Both the position numbers and the translations under genes were made by a program. A DNA stretch of 64,000 nt from Methylobacterium adhaesivum (GTDB taxonomy: Bacteria; Pseudomonadota; Alphaproteobacteria; Rhizobiales; Beijerinckiaceae), in contig NZ_BPQD01000003.1 in NCBI RefSeq assembly GCF_022179065.1, positions 455,700 to 519,699 of the forward strand, written 5' to 3'. This document shows, piece by piece, positions 25,427 through 38,052 of the stretch (its first letter is position 1; the number at the start of each line of letters is the position of its first letter). Below the pieces are notes generated by a model. The model was not told the DNA's origin. It did no database searches and saw only the letters and a list, made by a program, of their open reading frames with translations.

Positions 25427-25516
25427 ATGACCCTCGATCTCGCGCTCGGCGCCCTCGTGACTCTCGGGCTCCTCACCTACCTCGCCTACGCCCTCGTCCG
25501 CCCCGAGCGGTTCTGA
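25427..25516 (+). CDS. kdpF: Potassium-transporting ATPase subunit KdpF
   Basis: KdpF is the stabilising peptide of the KdpFABC complex. The 29-residue product is one membrane helix ([20 protein letters not shown]) ending in RPERF, the hallmark C terminus of KdpF. kdpA follows after 22 nt. Confidence 0.9.
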   Translation: MTLDLALGALVTLGLLTYLAYALVRPERF

Positions 25517-25538
25517 CGGCCCCTGCAGGAACACTTCC

Positions 25539-27254
25539 ATGACCCTCAACGGCTGGAGCCAGATCGCGCTGTTCTGCGCGGTCGTGCTCGCCCTCGCCCG
25601 TCCCCTCGGCGGCTATATGACCCGCGTGTTCGCGGGCGAGCGGACGATCCTCTCTCCCCTCCTCGCCCCCGTCGAGGGCGGGCTCTACCGCGCCGCCGGC
25701 ATCGACGCCCGGCACGAACAGCCGTGGCTCGCCTATGCCCTCGCCATGCTGGCCTTCCACGTCCTCGGCTTCCTCGCCCTGTACGGCCTCCTGCGGGTCC
25801 AGGCGCTGCTGCCGTTCAATCCGGACGGGCAGGCCGCCGTCGCGCCGGACCTCGCGTTCAACACTGCCGCGAGCTTTCTCACCAACACCAACTGGCAGTC
25901 CTACGGCGGCGAGACGACGATGTCGTACCTCACGCAGATGCTGGGGCTGACGGTGCAGAACTTCCTCTCGGCCGCCACCGGCATCGCGCTGGCCATGGCC
26001 CTCGTGCGCGGCTTCGCCCGGGCCTCGGCGAAGACCGTCGGGTCGTTCTGGGTCGATCTCACCCGCGCCACCCTCTACGTGCTGCTGCCGCTCTGCGTCG
26101 TCTACGCCCTGTTCCTCGTCTGGCAGGGCGTTCCCCAGACGCTCTCCGGCGCCGTCGCGGCGACCACCCTCGAGGGGCAGGCCCAGACCATCGCCGTCGG
26201 CCCGGTGGCGAGCCAGGTCGCCATCAAGATGCTCGGCACCAACGGGGGCGGGTTCTTCAACGCCAACGCGGCCCACCCGTTCGAGAACCCGACGGCGCTG
26301 GCGAACTTCATCCAGATGGTCTCGATCTTCGCCATCGGCGCGGCGATGACCAATGTCTTCGGCCGCATGGTCGGCGACGAGCGCCAGGGCTGGGCGATCC
26401 TCGCCGCCATGGGCGTGCTGTTCCTCGCCGGCGCCACCATCGTGTACGGGGCCGAAGCTGCGGGCAGCCCGGTCCTCGATGGCCTCGGCCTCGGCGGCGG
26501 CAACATGGAAGGCAAGGAGGTCCGCTTCGGCATCGTCGCCTCCGCCCTGTTCGCCGCCGTCACCACCGCCGCCTCCTGCGGCGCCGTCAACGCCATGCAC
26601 GACAGCTTCACGGCACTCGGCGGCATGATCCCGCTCATCAACATGGAGCTCGGCGAGATCATCGTCGGCGGCGTCGGGGCCGGCCTCTACGGCATGCTCG
26701 TCTTCGTCATCGTGGCGATCTTCGTCGCCGGGCTCATGGTCGGGCGCACACCGGAATACCTCGGCAAGAAGATCGAGGCCCGCGAGGTGAAGATGGCGAT
26801 GCTCGCCATCCTGTGCCTGCCCCTGCTGATGCTCGGTTTCACGGCGCTGGCCACCGTGGTGGCGGCCGGCCTCGCGGGACCGGCCAATGCCGGCCCCCAC
26901 GGTTTCACCGAGATCCTCTACGCCTTCACCTCGGCGGCGGCGAACAACGGCTCGGCCTTCGGCGGTCTCACGGCGAACACGGCGTTCTACAACACCACGC
27001 TCGGCCTCGGGATGCTGTTCGGGCGGTTCTTCGTCATCGTTCCGGCGCTGGCCATCGCGGGTTCGCTCGCGGCGAAGAAGACCGTCCCGGTCTCGGCCGG
27101 GACCCTGCCGACACACGGCGCCCTGTTCGTTGGGCTCCTCGTCGGCGTGATCCTCATCGTCGGCGGCCTGACGTTCCTACCCGCCCTGGCGCTCGGCCCC
27201 ATCGTCGAGCACCTCGCCGGGGGCCTCGGCCAGACCTTCGCGACGGGTGGCTGA
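25539..27254 (+). CDS. kdpA: Potassium-transporting ATPase subunit KdpA
   Basis: KdpA is the channel-like K+-binding subunit of the high-affinity KdpFABC pump. The 571-residue product has about ten membrane helices and the selectivity-loop signatures: [20 protein letters not shown] (first), [20 protein letters not shown] (second), [20 protein letters not shown] (third) and [13 protein letters not shown] (fourth). Length is normal (E. coli 557). The next possible gene begins one base after its stop. Confidence 0.98.
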   Translation: MTLNGWSQIALFCAVVLALARPLGGYMTRVFAGERTILSPLLAPVEGGLYRAAGIDARHEQPWLAYALAMLAFHVLGFLALYGLLRVQALLPFNPDGQAAVAPDLAFNTAASFLTNTNWQSYGGETTMSYLTQMLGLTVQNFLSAATGIALAMALVRGFARASAKTVGSFWVDLTRATLYVLLPLCVVYALFLVWQGVPQTLSGAVAATTLEGQAQTIAVGPVASQVAIKMLGTNGGGFFNANAAHPFENPTALANFIQMVSIFAIGAAMTNVFGRMVGDERQGWAILAAMGVLFLAGATIVYGAEAAGSPVLDGLGLGGGNMEGKEVRFGIVASALFAAVTTAASCGAVNAMHDSFTALGGMIPLINMELGEIIVGGVGAGLYGMLVFVIVAIFVAGLMVGRTPEYLGKKIEAREVKMAMLAILCLPLLMLGFTALATVVAAGLAGPANAGPHGFTEILYAFTSAAANNGSAFGGLTANTAFYNTTLGLGMLFGRFFVIVPALAIAGSLAAKKTVPVSAGTLPTHGALFVGLLVGVILIVGGLTFLPALALGPIVEHLAGGLGQTFATGG

Positions 27255-27255
27255 G

Positions 27256-27465
27256 ATGGCCCGCACTCTCCCGCGCGCGCCGGGCTTCCGGCGCCCCGTC
27301 ACCCACCGCGCCCGGTCACGTCCGCCGGTGAGGCTGTCCGGGGGGCGGCCCGCCGGCGATCTCCGGGGCTCGGACATCGTCCTCGTCCTCCTCGGCCTGA
27401 CCCTGCTCGGCGGCCTCTGCCTCGTGGCCGGGCTCGCCCTCCTCGGCCGCTGCCTCACCGCCTGA
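27256..27465 (+). CDS. Small membrane ORF between kdpA and kdpB
   Basis: An ATG one base after the kdpA stop opens 69 codons. The first 35 residues are Arg/Pro-rich; residues about 41-66 form one hydrophobic helix (DIVLVLLGLTLLGGLCLVAG). In most kdp operons kdpB follows kdpA directly, so the 270-nt gap with an open, membrane-spanning frame is unusual. No SD of its own is obvious, but coupling to kdpA termination is possible. Coding status is uncertain. Confidence 0.45.
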   Translation: MARTLPRAPGFRRPVTHRARSRPPVRLSGGRPAGDLRGSDIVLVLLGLTLLGGLCLVAGLALLGRCLTA

Positions 27466-27523
27466 TCCGCCGGCGCGATCCCGCGTCGCCGCCGCCCCGC
27501 TTTCCTGATCCGGACACACGCCC

Positions 27524-29611
<2,088 letters not shown>

Positions 29612-29640
29612 TCCGTCCGCCCCGGTCTCAGGAGCCTCCC

Positions 29641-30246
29641 ATGCCGAATCCCCTTCGCCCCGCCCTCGTCCTCCTCGTCGCCCTGACGCTGATCACGGGC
29701 CTTGCCTATCCCCTCGCGCTCACCGGTCTGGCGGGGGTGATCTTTCCGGCCAAGGCCGCCGGGAGCCTGATCGAGCGCGACGGCCGGATCGTCGGCTCGA
29801 GCCTCATCGGGCAGTCCTTCACGGCGGACGCGTACTTCCACGGTCGCCCCTCGGCGACGACCGCCGCCGACCCGGCGGACGCGACGAAGACCGTGGCGTC
29901 GCCCTACAACGCCGCCAACTCGTCGGGCTCCAACCTCGGCCCGACGAGCGCCGCCCTGGCCGAGCGGGTGGCGGCCGACCTCGCCGCGCGCCGGGCCGAG
30001 AATCCCGGCGAGCCGGTGCCCGTCGACCTCGTCACGGCGAGCGGTTCGGGCCTCGATCCCGATCTCTCGCCTGAGGCCGCCCTGTTCCAGGTGCCCCGGG
30101 TCGCGAAGGCGCGTAATCTGTCGGAGGACCGGGTCCGCCGTCTCGTCGACGACGGGGTCCGGGGCCGGCTGCTGGGCGTTCTCGGCGAGCCCCGCGTCAA
30201 CGTCCTCGCCCTCAACCTCGCCCTCGACGAGATCGACCGAAGGTAA
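29641..30246 (+). CDS. kdpC: Potassium-transporting ATPase subunit KdpC
   Basis: KdpC is the single-span assembly subunit. The 201-residue product begins with the membrane helix [20 protein letters not shown], then [34 protein letters not shown] and [20 protein letters not shown], and ends with [13 protein letters not shown], all family hallmarks. A TCAGGAGCC ribosome site precedes the ATG. kdpD follows after 9 nt. Confidence 0.98.
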   Translation: MPNPLRPALVLLVALTLITGLAYPLALTGLAGVIFPAKAAGSLIERDGRIVGSSLIGQSFTADAYFHGRPSATTAADPADATKTVASPYNAANSSGSNLGPTSAALAERVAADLAARRAENPGEPVPVDLVTASGSGLDPDLSPEAALFQVPRVAKARNLSEDRVRRLVDDGVRGRLLGVLGEPRVNVLALNLALDEIDRR

Positions 30247-30255
30247 CCGCGCCGG

Positions 30256-33012
30256 ATGCGTTTCATGCCCGTGTCGAGCCTGCCCGCCGAACCGTACCGC
30301 CCCTCCCCCGAGGCGCTGCTGGCGGCTGCGAAACGCGCGGACGGCCGGCGCGGGCGCCTCAAGATCTTTCTCGGGGCCGCCCCCGGCGTCGGCAAGACCT
30401 GCGAGATGCTGACCGTCGGCCACGCGCGGCTGAGGGCCGGGACGGATGTGGTCATCGGCGTCGTCGAGACCCATGGCCGCCCCGAGACCGAGGTCCTGGT
30501 CGAGGGCCTCCCCGCCGTTCCCCTCTCCGCCGTGCCGTATCACGGGGCGATGCTGCGCGAGATGGACCTCGACGCCGTCCTCGCCCGCCGGCCGGCCCTC
30601 GCCCTCGTGGACGAACTCGCCCACACCAACGCCCCCGGTGCCCGCCACCCGAAGCGCTATCAGGACGTGGAGGAACTCCTCGACGCCGGGATCGACGTCC
30701 ACACCACGCTCAACATCCAGCACGTGGAGAGCCTGAACGACGTGGTGGCTCAGATCACCCGCGTGCGGGTGCGCGAGACGGTGCCGGACGGCATCCTCGA
30801 CCGGGCCGACGACATCGCGGTGGTCGATCTCCACCCCGACGATCTGATCCAGCGCCTGAAGGACGGCAAGGTCTACGGGCCGGGCCATGCCGAGCGGGCC
30901 CTGCGGCACTACTTTTCGCGGGGCAATCTCACGGCCTTGCGCGAACTGGCGCTCCGGCGCACGGCCGACCGGGTCGACGACGAACTCCTGAGCCACATGC
31001 GGGCCAACGCCATCGCGGGGCCGTGGGGCGCCGGGGAGCGGGTCCTCGTCTGCATCGACGAGGACCCGCGCTGCGCCGGCCTCGTGCGCCACGCCAAGCG
31101 CCTCGCCGACCGCCTGCACGCGCCCTGGACCGCCCTCACGGTGGAGGGCGCCCGCAGCCTGTCCCTCGACGAAGCGGCGCGCGACCGCATCGCCGACACC
31201 CTGCGCCTCGCCGACCGCCTCGGCGGCGATGCCGTGACCCTGCCGGGCGGCCGACGCATCGCCGACGACGTCCTCGCCTACGCGCGGGCGGCCAACGTCA
31301 ACCACATCATCCTCGGCAAGGCCGACCGGCCGGCGTGGTTCGAACTCCTGAACGGCTCGGTGGTGCACGACCTCATCCGGCGCTCGGGGTCCATCAGCAT
31401 CCACGTCATCGCCGGGGACGCGGCCGAGGCGGACCGCGTGCCGCGAAAGACCGTGGCGACGGCCCCGGTGGCATCCCCCTTCGAGGCCCTGCCCTACGCC
31501 CTCGGCGTCCTGGCGACGGCGGCGGGCCTCGGCCTCGCCGTGCTGCTGGAGCCGGTCCTCGGCGTCGAGAGCGCCGACCTCATCCTGCTCACCGCCATCG
31601 TGGCGGTGGCGGTGCGCTTCGGCCTCGGCCCCTCGCTCCTCGCCGTGGTGACGGCGTCGCTCGCCTACAACTTCTTCTTCCTGCCGCCGGTCTACACCTT
31701 CACCATCGCGGACCCGACCAACATCGCCGCCTTCGTGCTGTTCACCGGGGTGGCGGTGGTGGTCTCGAACCTCGCCTCCCGGTCGCGCCGGGAGGCCGTG
31801 GTCTCGCAGGCGCGCGCCCGGGCGACGGAACGGCTCTACGGCTTCAGCCGCACGCTCGCCGCCTGCGCCACCCTCGACGACGTGCTCTGGGCGACCTCGG
31901 CGCAGATGGCCGCCCTGCTCAAGGCCCGCGTGGTGGTGCTGCTGCCCGAGGACGACGCCAGGGCACCCGTCTCCGTCCGGGCCGGCTTCCCGCCCGAGGA
32001 CCGCCTCGACGCCGCCGACCTCGGCGCGGCGCAATGGGCCTTCGACAACGCCCGGCCGGCGGGCCGGGGCGCCGACACCCTGCCGGGCGCCCGGCGGCTG
32101 TTCCTGCCCCTGCGCACGGGGCGCGGCCGCGTCGGCGTCGTCGGCCTCGACACCGACGAAGCGGGGCCGATCCTCACCCCGGAAGCCCGGCGCCTGTTCG
32201 ACGCCCTCGCCGACATGGCGGCCCTCGCCCTCGAGCGGGTGCGCCTCGTGGAGGACCTCGACCGGGCCGAACGCGCCGCCGAGACCGGCCGCCTGCGCCA
32301 GGCGCTCCTCACCTCCATCTCCCACGACCTGCGCACGCCGCTGGCATCGGTGCTGGGCGCGGCCACCACCCTGCGCGACCTCGATGCGGCCCTGCCGCGC
32401 GAGGCGAAGGCGGACCTCCTCGCCACGATCATCGCCGAATCCGAGCGGCTCAACCGCTTCATCGCGAACCTCCTCGACATGACGCGCCTCGAAGCCGGGG
32501 CGGTCGCGGCGAACCTCACGGCCCAGGATGTTGCCGAGATCGTCGACACGGCCCTGCGCCGGATGGACAGGATCCTCGCCCACCACCGCGTCGTCCTCGA
32601 CCTGCCGGCGAGCCTGCCGGCCCTGCGCCTCGACCCGGTGCTGTTCGAGCAGGTGCTGGTCAACCTCCTCGACAACGCCGCGAAATACGCCCCCGAGGAG
32701 TCCACGCTCACCGTGGCGGGCGAAGCGGACGGGGCGCATGTCCGCCTGCGGATCTCCGACGAGGGCGAGGGCCTGCCGCCCGCCGATGTCGAGCGGGTGT
32801 TCGACAAGTTCTACCGCGTGCCCAAGGGCGACAGTGTCCGGGCGGGGACGGGCCTCGGCCTTGCCATCGCCCGCGGCTTCGTCGAGGCCATGGGCGGCAC
32901 CCTCACGGCCGCCAACCGCGCCGACCGTTTGGGCGCCGTCTTCACCCTCGTCCTGCCGGTGCCGCCGGAGGGGCGCCGTCCGGACAGGGCCACGAGAGCA
33001 GCCGCATCATGA
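30256..33012 (+). CDS. kdpD: Osmosensitive K+ channel sensor kinase KdpD
   Basis: KdpD phosphorylates KdpE at low K+ and controls kdp. The 918-residue product has the KdpD N-terminal domain with Walker A GAAPGVGKT (40-48) and DELAHTNAPGARHPKRYQDV, a USP-like domain (about 250-390), four clustered membrane helices (about 415-510) and a GAF-like region. The histidine-kinase core follows, with SISHDLRTPLAS (His near 690), VNLLDNAAKYAPEE and GTGLGLAIARGFVEAMGGTL. Start ATG 30256, or 30265 three codons later. Its stop overlaps kdpE by ATGA. Confidence 0.97.
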   Translation: MRFMPVSSLPAEPYRPSPEALLAAAKRADGRRGRLKIFLGAAPGVGKTCEMLTVGHARLRAGTDVVIGVVETHGRPETEVLVEGLPAVPLSAVPYHGAMLREMDLDAVLARRPALALVDELAHTNAPGARHPKRYQDVEELLDAGIDVHTTLNIQHVESLNDVVAQITRVRVRETVPDGILDRADDIAVVDLHPDDLIQRLKDGKVYGPGHAERALRHYFSRGNLTALRELALRRTADRVDDELLSHMRANAIAGPWGAGERVLVCIDEDPRCAGLVRHAKRLADRLHAPWTALTVEGARSLSLDEAARDRIADTLRLADRLGGDAVTLPGGRRIADDVLAYARAANVNHIILGKADRPAWFELLNGSVVHDLIRRSGSISIHVIAGDAAEADRVPRKTVATAPVASPFEALPYALGVLATAAGLGLAVLLEPVLGVESADLILLTAIVAVAVRFGLGPSLLAVVTASLAYNFFFLPPVYTFTIADPTNIAAFVLFTGVAVVVSNLASRSRREAVVSQARARATERLYGFSRTLAACATLDDVLWATSAQMAALLKARVVVLLPEDDARAPVSVRAGFPPEDRLDAADLGAAQWAFDNARPAGRGADTLPGARRLFLPLRTGRGRVGVVGLDTDEAGPILTPEARRLFDALADMAALALERVRLVEDLDRAERAAETGRLRQALLTSISHDLRTPLASVLGAATTLRDLDAALPREAKADLLATIIAESERLNRFIANLLDMTRLEAGAVAANLTAQDVAEIVDTALRRMDRILAHHRVVLDLPASLPALRLDPVLFEQVLVNLLDNAAKYAPEESTLTVAGEADGAHVRLRISDEGEGLPPADVERVFDKFYRVPKGDSVRAGTGLGLAIARGFVEAMGGTLTAANRADRLGAVFTLVLPVPPEGRRPDRATRAAAS

Positions 33013-33704
33013 GCACCCGCATCCTCGTCGTCGACGACGAGCCGCCGATCCGGAAGCTCCTGCGCATGGGGCTCGCCACCCAGGACCACCATGTCGTCGA
33101 GGCCCCCGACGCCCGCACCGCCCTCGACCTCCTGGGCGGGACGCCCGTGAACCTCGTCCTCCTCGATCTCGGCCTGCCGGACATGCGCGGCCACGATCTC
33201 CTCGCCCGCATCCGGGCGAGCCATCCCGATCTGCCCGTCGTCGTCCTGTCGAGCCGCGACGACGAGCCGGGCAAGGTCGAGGCCCTCGATCTCGGCGCCG
33301 ACGACTACGTCACGAAGCCCTTCGGCATGGGCGAACTCCTCGCCCGCATCCGTGCGGCCCTGCGCCACCGCCTCGCCGTCCAGGGCGAGCGGGCGGTGTT
33401 CGAGGTCGACGGCCTGCGGGTCGATCTCGTCCGCCGCCTCGTCCGGGTGCGCGGCGAGGAGGTGAAGCTCACGCCCCGCGAGTACGATTTCCTGCGCGTC
33501 CTGGTGCAGCACGCGGGCAAGCCCCTCACCCACGCCCAGCTCATGAAGGCGGTCTCGACCTCGTCCGATCCGCAATACCTGCGGGTCTACATGCGCCAGC
33601 TCCGCCAGAAGCTTGAACAGGACCCGGAGCGGCCCCGCATCCTCCTCACCGAAACGGGGGTCGGCTACCGCTTGCGCGCCCCGGAGGACAGCCTCCCGGC
33701 GTGA
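33009..33704 (+). CDS. kdpE: Response regulator KdpE
   Basis: KdpE is the OmpR/PhoB-type activator of kdp. The 231-residue product has the receiver acidic pair VVDDEPP, phospho-acceptor Asp53 in LLDLGLPD, the KPF lysine (YVTKPFGMGELLARI), and a winged-helix domain with KLTPREYDFLRVLVQHAGKP and YLRVYMRQLRQKLE. Coupled to kdpD by a 4-nt ATGA overlap. Confidence 0.98.
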   Translation: MSTRILVVDDEPPIRKLLRMGLATQDHHVVEAPDARTALDLLGGTPVNLVLLDLGLPDMRGHDLLARIRASHPDLPVVVLSSRDDEPGKVEALDLGADDYVTKPFGMGELLARIRAALRHRLAVQGERAVFEVDGLRVDLVRRLVRVRGEEVKLTPREYDFLRVLVQHAGKPLTHAQLMKAVSTSSDPQYLRVYMRQLRQKLEQDPERPRILLTETGVGYRLRAPEDSLPA

Positions 33705-33948
33705 GCCGGTGCGACCTCGCCCGCCCTCCTCGACGGGGCGAACGCCACGACCCGCCTGTCGGCTCGCGCGGGTCGCCGGTCGGCGGAGACCTCACGAACG
33801 GGACTGGCTCTCGCGCCGCCGGCGATCCGGCGGTGAGGCAGCCGCATGCGCGAACGCCCGAGGGGGCGAGCCGAATCATCTTGCCAAATGAGAGGCGGCG
33901 TGGTTCTAGCGTGGGAATAAGTCCCACATAGATCGTCACGGATGCGCG

Positions 33949-34257
33949 ATGTCCTCGCTCCAGGAACCTCTTCAGCCCACCCGCTCACGGGGGCGTTTCG
34001 TCCGCGGTTCGGCGGCGCCCGTGCTGCCGGTCAGGGCAACGCGGCGGGTCCGCAAGACGCGCGGGGCCGACCTCGGCCTGTGTGAAATCCTGTTCCTCGT
34101 CCTGACCGGCCTATGGATCCTGGCGATCCTCTTCACCGATGACGGGATCGCGGACGCGTGGCGGGATACCGATTGGAGCGGACCTGCATCGTCCGAGACA
34201 TTCCATGCCGCCCGTCGGGACGGTTTGTCCCAGGACATCTCCCATGGGAGACGGTGA
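33949..34257 (+). CDS. Small single-pass membrane protein upstream of the SGNH hydrolase
   Basis: The 102-residue product has a basic N terminus (SRGRFVRGSAAPVLPVRATR), one hydrophobic helix (ILFLVLTGLWILAILFTDDG) and a polar C terminus. It overlaps the start of the next gene by 14 nt, so the two are probably co-translated. GTGGGA-ATAAG-TCCCAC (33911-33927), a short dyad, sits 20 bp upstream of the ATG and may be an operator. No family recognised. Confidence 0.6.
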   Translation: MSSLQEPLQPTRSRGRFVRGSAAPVLPVRATRRVRKTRGADLGLCEILFLVLTGLWILAILFTDDGIADAWRDTDWSGPASSETFHAARRDGLSQDISHGRR

Positions 34258-35068
34258 GGCGGCGTTGTCCCGTCGCAAGGGATGCCGCGTCCCGCACGGG
34301 CAACGGACGCTCGCCCCGCCGTCGGTTGCGCCCGATGCACCCGCCGCACCCTCGCGCTTCGGACGACGCCTCCTGTCGCGTCTCCCCTGCCTGCTCGTGG
34401 GTGCCATCCTGCTGGTCGGCGCGACGGGATTCGTCGCTTTCGACGTCGCCTCGGTCCTGCAAAGTCGCACGGTGCGTGGCTACGGCGCGGGGCGGGCCCA
34501 TGTCGTCGCCTACATCTCGGGCAATCTCGCCGACGGCTACATTCTGCTGGCCGGCGATTCCCATGTCGAACTGGCGCGACCCGAGCCCGTGTCCTGCGGT
34601 CGCCGGATCCTCAATGCCGGCGTCTCGGGTGCGAAGGCCAGCGATTACAGCGCGTTCCTCGACATGCTGACGCTCAGGAGCCGCCCGGCCGTGGCGGTGG
34701 TCACCCTCGGCACCAACCACCTCAAGCGCAAGGTCACGCTCACGCGCCGCGAGGTCGCGGATCGCTACGAGGCGGAGCTCACGGGTGTCGTCGAACGCCT
34801 GTCCCGTCTCGCCGACCGGGTCGTCGTCGCGGCCGTTCCGCCCGCCAGCACGTCCCTCGACCGGTATCTCGACCGTGCGGGAATCGCCGCGTTGACGCGG
34901 CGTCAGGCCCGCGTCTGCGCGCGCCTCGGGTGTACGACGGTGGACCCGTATGCAAGCTATCGCGGCGCCGCGTTCGACATCGCCCGTCCGGGCGCGACGG
35001 AGGACGGCCTTCACCTCACCGACTACGCTGCGGCCTACAGGGCGATCGATCGGCTTCTGTGTTCGTGA
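34244..35068 (+). CDS. Membrane-anchored SGNH/GDSL-like hydrolase
   Basis: From the ATG at 34244 the product has 274 residues: a basic N terminus, one membrane anchor (LPCLLVGAILLVGATGFVAF), then an SGNH fold. Block I is LLAGDSHVE (Ser), block II NAGVSGAKASDY (Gly), block III VVTLGTNHLK (Asn) and block V EDGLHLTDYA (Asp-x-x-His). The catalytic set is complete. Such proteins are often envelope esterases or acetyltransferase partners. An alternative start at 34139 is open but lies inside the previous gene. Confidence 0.8.
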   Translation: MGDGEAALSRRKGCRVPHGQRTLAPPSVAPDAPAAPSRFGRRLLSRLPCLLVGAILLVGATGFVAFDVASVLQSRTVRGYGAGRAHVVAYISGNLADGYILLAGDSHVELARPEPVSCGRRILNAGVSGAKASDYSAFLDMLTLRSRPAVAVVTLGTNHLKRKVTLTRREVADRYEAELTGVVERLSRLADRVVVAAVPPASTSLDRYLDRAGIAALTRRQARVCARLGCTTVDPYASYRGAAFDIARPGATEDGLHLTDYAAAYRAIDRLLCS

Positions 35069-35110
35069 CGATCCGTGCCGGAACCGCTCGGCCCGGCTTC
35101 GGGGACCGCG

Positions 35111-36730
<1,620 letters not shown>

Positions 36731-36849
36731 GGCGGGCAACGGCGTTCCGGTGTCCGCGAGGAAAGGCGGACGGCCTTGCCGGGAGCGGCGGGCCAGGGTG
36801 AGGCTGTGTAGGCGTTTCCGCCCCTGAGCGCAAAGCCGCCAGGGCGGCC

Positions 36850-37602
36850 TCAGCCCCGGCCGATATACGGCATCTTCGTCGCCATCACGGTCATGAACTG
36901 GACGTTGGCCGAGAGCGGCAGCCCCGCCATGTAGACCACGGCCTGCGCCACGTGGGCGGCATCCATCACCGGCTCCAGCCGGATGCTGCCATCGGCCTGC
37001 CGGGCGCCGTGGCCGAAGCCTTCCGTCATCTCCGTCGCGGCGTTGCCGACGTCGATCTGGCCGCAGGCGATGTCGTGGGCCCGGCCGTCCAGGGAGGTGG
37101 CGCGGGTGAGCCCGGTCATGGCGTGCTTCGTCGCGGTGTACGGCGCGGAGTTCGGCCGCGGCACCTGGGCCGCGATGGAGCCGTTGTTGATGATGCGCCC
37201 GCCCCGGGGGGCCTGCGCCTTCATCAGCCGGAACGCGCCCTGCGTGCACAGGAACGCGCCCGTGAGGTTCACGTCGACGCTTGTGCGCCAATCGGCGAGG
37301 CTGACCTCGTCGACGGGGACCCCGGGGGTGAACACGCCGGCGTTGTTGAACAGGACGTCGAGGCGACCATAGCTGTCCCGAGTCCGGTCGAACAGGTGCG
37401 CCACGGCCTCCGGATCGGCGACATCGGTCACGACGGCAAGGGCCTCCCCACCCCTGCCCCGCACGGCCTCGGCCACACCCTCGAGCCGGTCCAGCCGGCG
37501 CCCCGCCAGCACCACGGCGTAGCCCGCCTCCGCCAACCCGAGGGCCACCGCCCGGCCGATCCCCGACCCGGCCCCGGTCACCATCGCGATCCGATCCGCC
37601 AT
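36850..37602 (-). CDS. SDR-family oxidoreductase
   Basis: A classical short-chain dehydrogenase/reductase, 250 residues from the ATG at 37602. Rossmann motif TGAGSGIG (9-16), NNAG, the catalytic Ser in NGSIAAQ, and YTATK with catalytic Tyr and Lys are all present. The Arg pair in AGRRLDRL after strand beta-2 suggests NADP(H). The frame is open further upstream but that part is not SDR-like. Substrate unknown; it shares a strand with prfC but lies 119 bp upstream of it. Confidence 0.92.
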   Translation of the reverse strand: MADRIAMVTGAGSGIGRAVALGLAEAGYAVVLAGRRLDRLEGVAEAVRGRGGEALAVVTDVADPEAVAHLFDRTRDSYGRLDVLFNNAGVFTPGVPVDEVSLADWRTSVDVNLTGAFLCTQGAFRLMKAQAPRGGRIINNGSIAAQVPRPNSAPYTATKHAMTGLTRATSLDGRAHDIACGQIDVGNAATEMTEGFGHGARQADGSIRLEPVMDAAHVAQAVVYMAGLPLSANVQFMTVMATKMPYIGRG

Positions 37603-37782
37603 TCGCCTGCTCCCCGCACTCCACGCCGCTGATAAAGCCGCCGCCCCCCTGTTGCCAGCATCGGCTGCTGCGTCTAGACACCAGCCGGCCTGAGAGTGCC
37701 TCACCAAACTCCCGATCGCTGCTGGATCCCGTTCTGGAGATAGCGGCGCCGCGGGAGTTTCGCGGGAGACACTCAGCAGCGA

Positions 37783-37857
<75 letters not shown>

Positions 37858-37858
37858 A

Positions 37859-37874
37859 ATTTCCCTAGGGAAAT
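37859..37874. repeat. Perfect 16-bp palindrome abutting tRNA-Gln
   Basis: ATTTCCCTAGGGAAAT is self-complementary over its full length and directly follows the tRNA CCA end. It may act in tRNA transcript processing or termination (no T-run) or be a recombination-site remnant. Confidence 0.8.
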
Positions 37875-38052
37875 CAGCACTTAGCCCTGCAGACAAATCG
37901 GACAAATTAGAACAGACGGTGTTTTCGGCCGCACAAAGGCCCGCACACTCTGTTCACGCCTCGTCCCGCCTGCCTGCTGGTAGGACGGCCGCCACCGCGT
38001 CGGTGGATTGAGTCGCATCGGCCTTACGCCCTGGCGACCCTAGGTCAGGCAC

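Noticed and set aside
37859-37874. Intrinsic terminator for tRNA-Gln
   Set aside because: The palindrome has no loop and no T-run, so it does not fit an intrinsic terminator; listed as a repeat instead.
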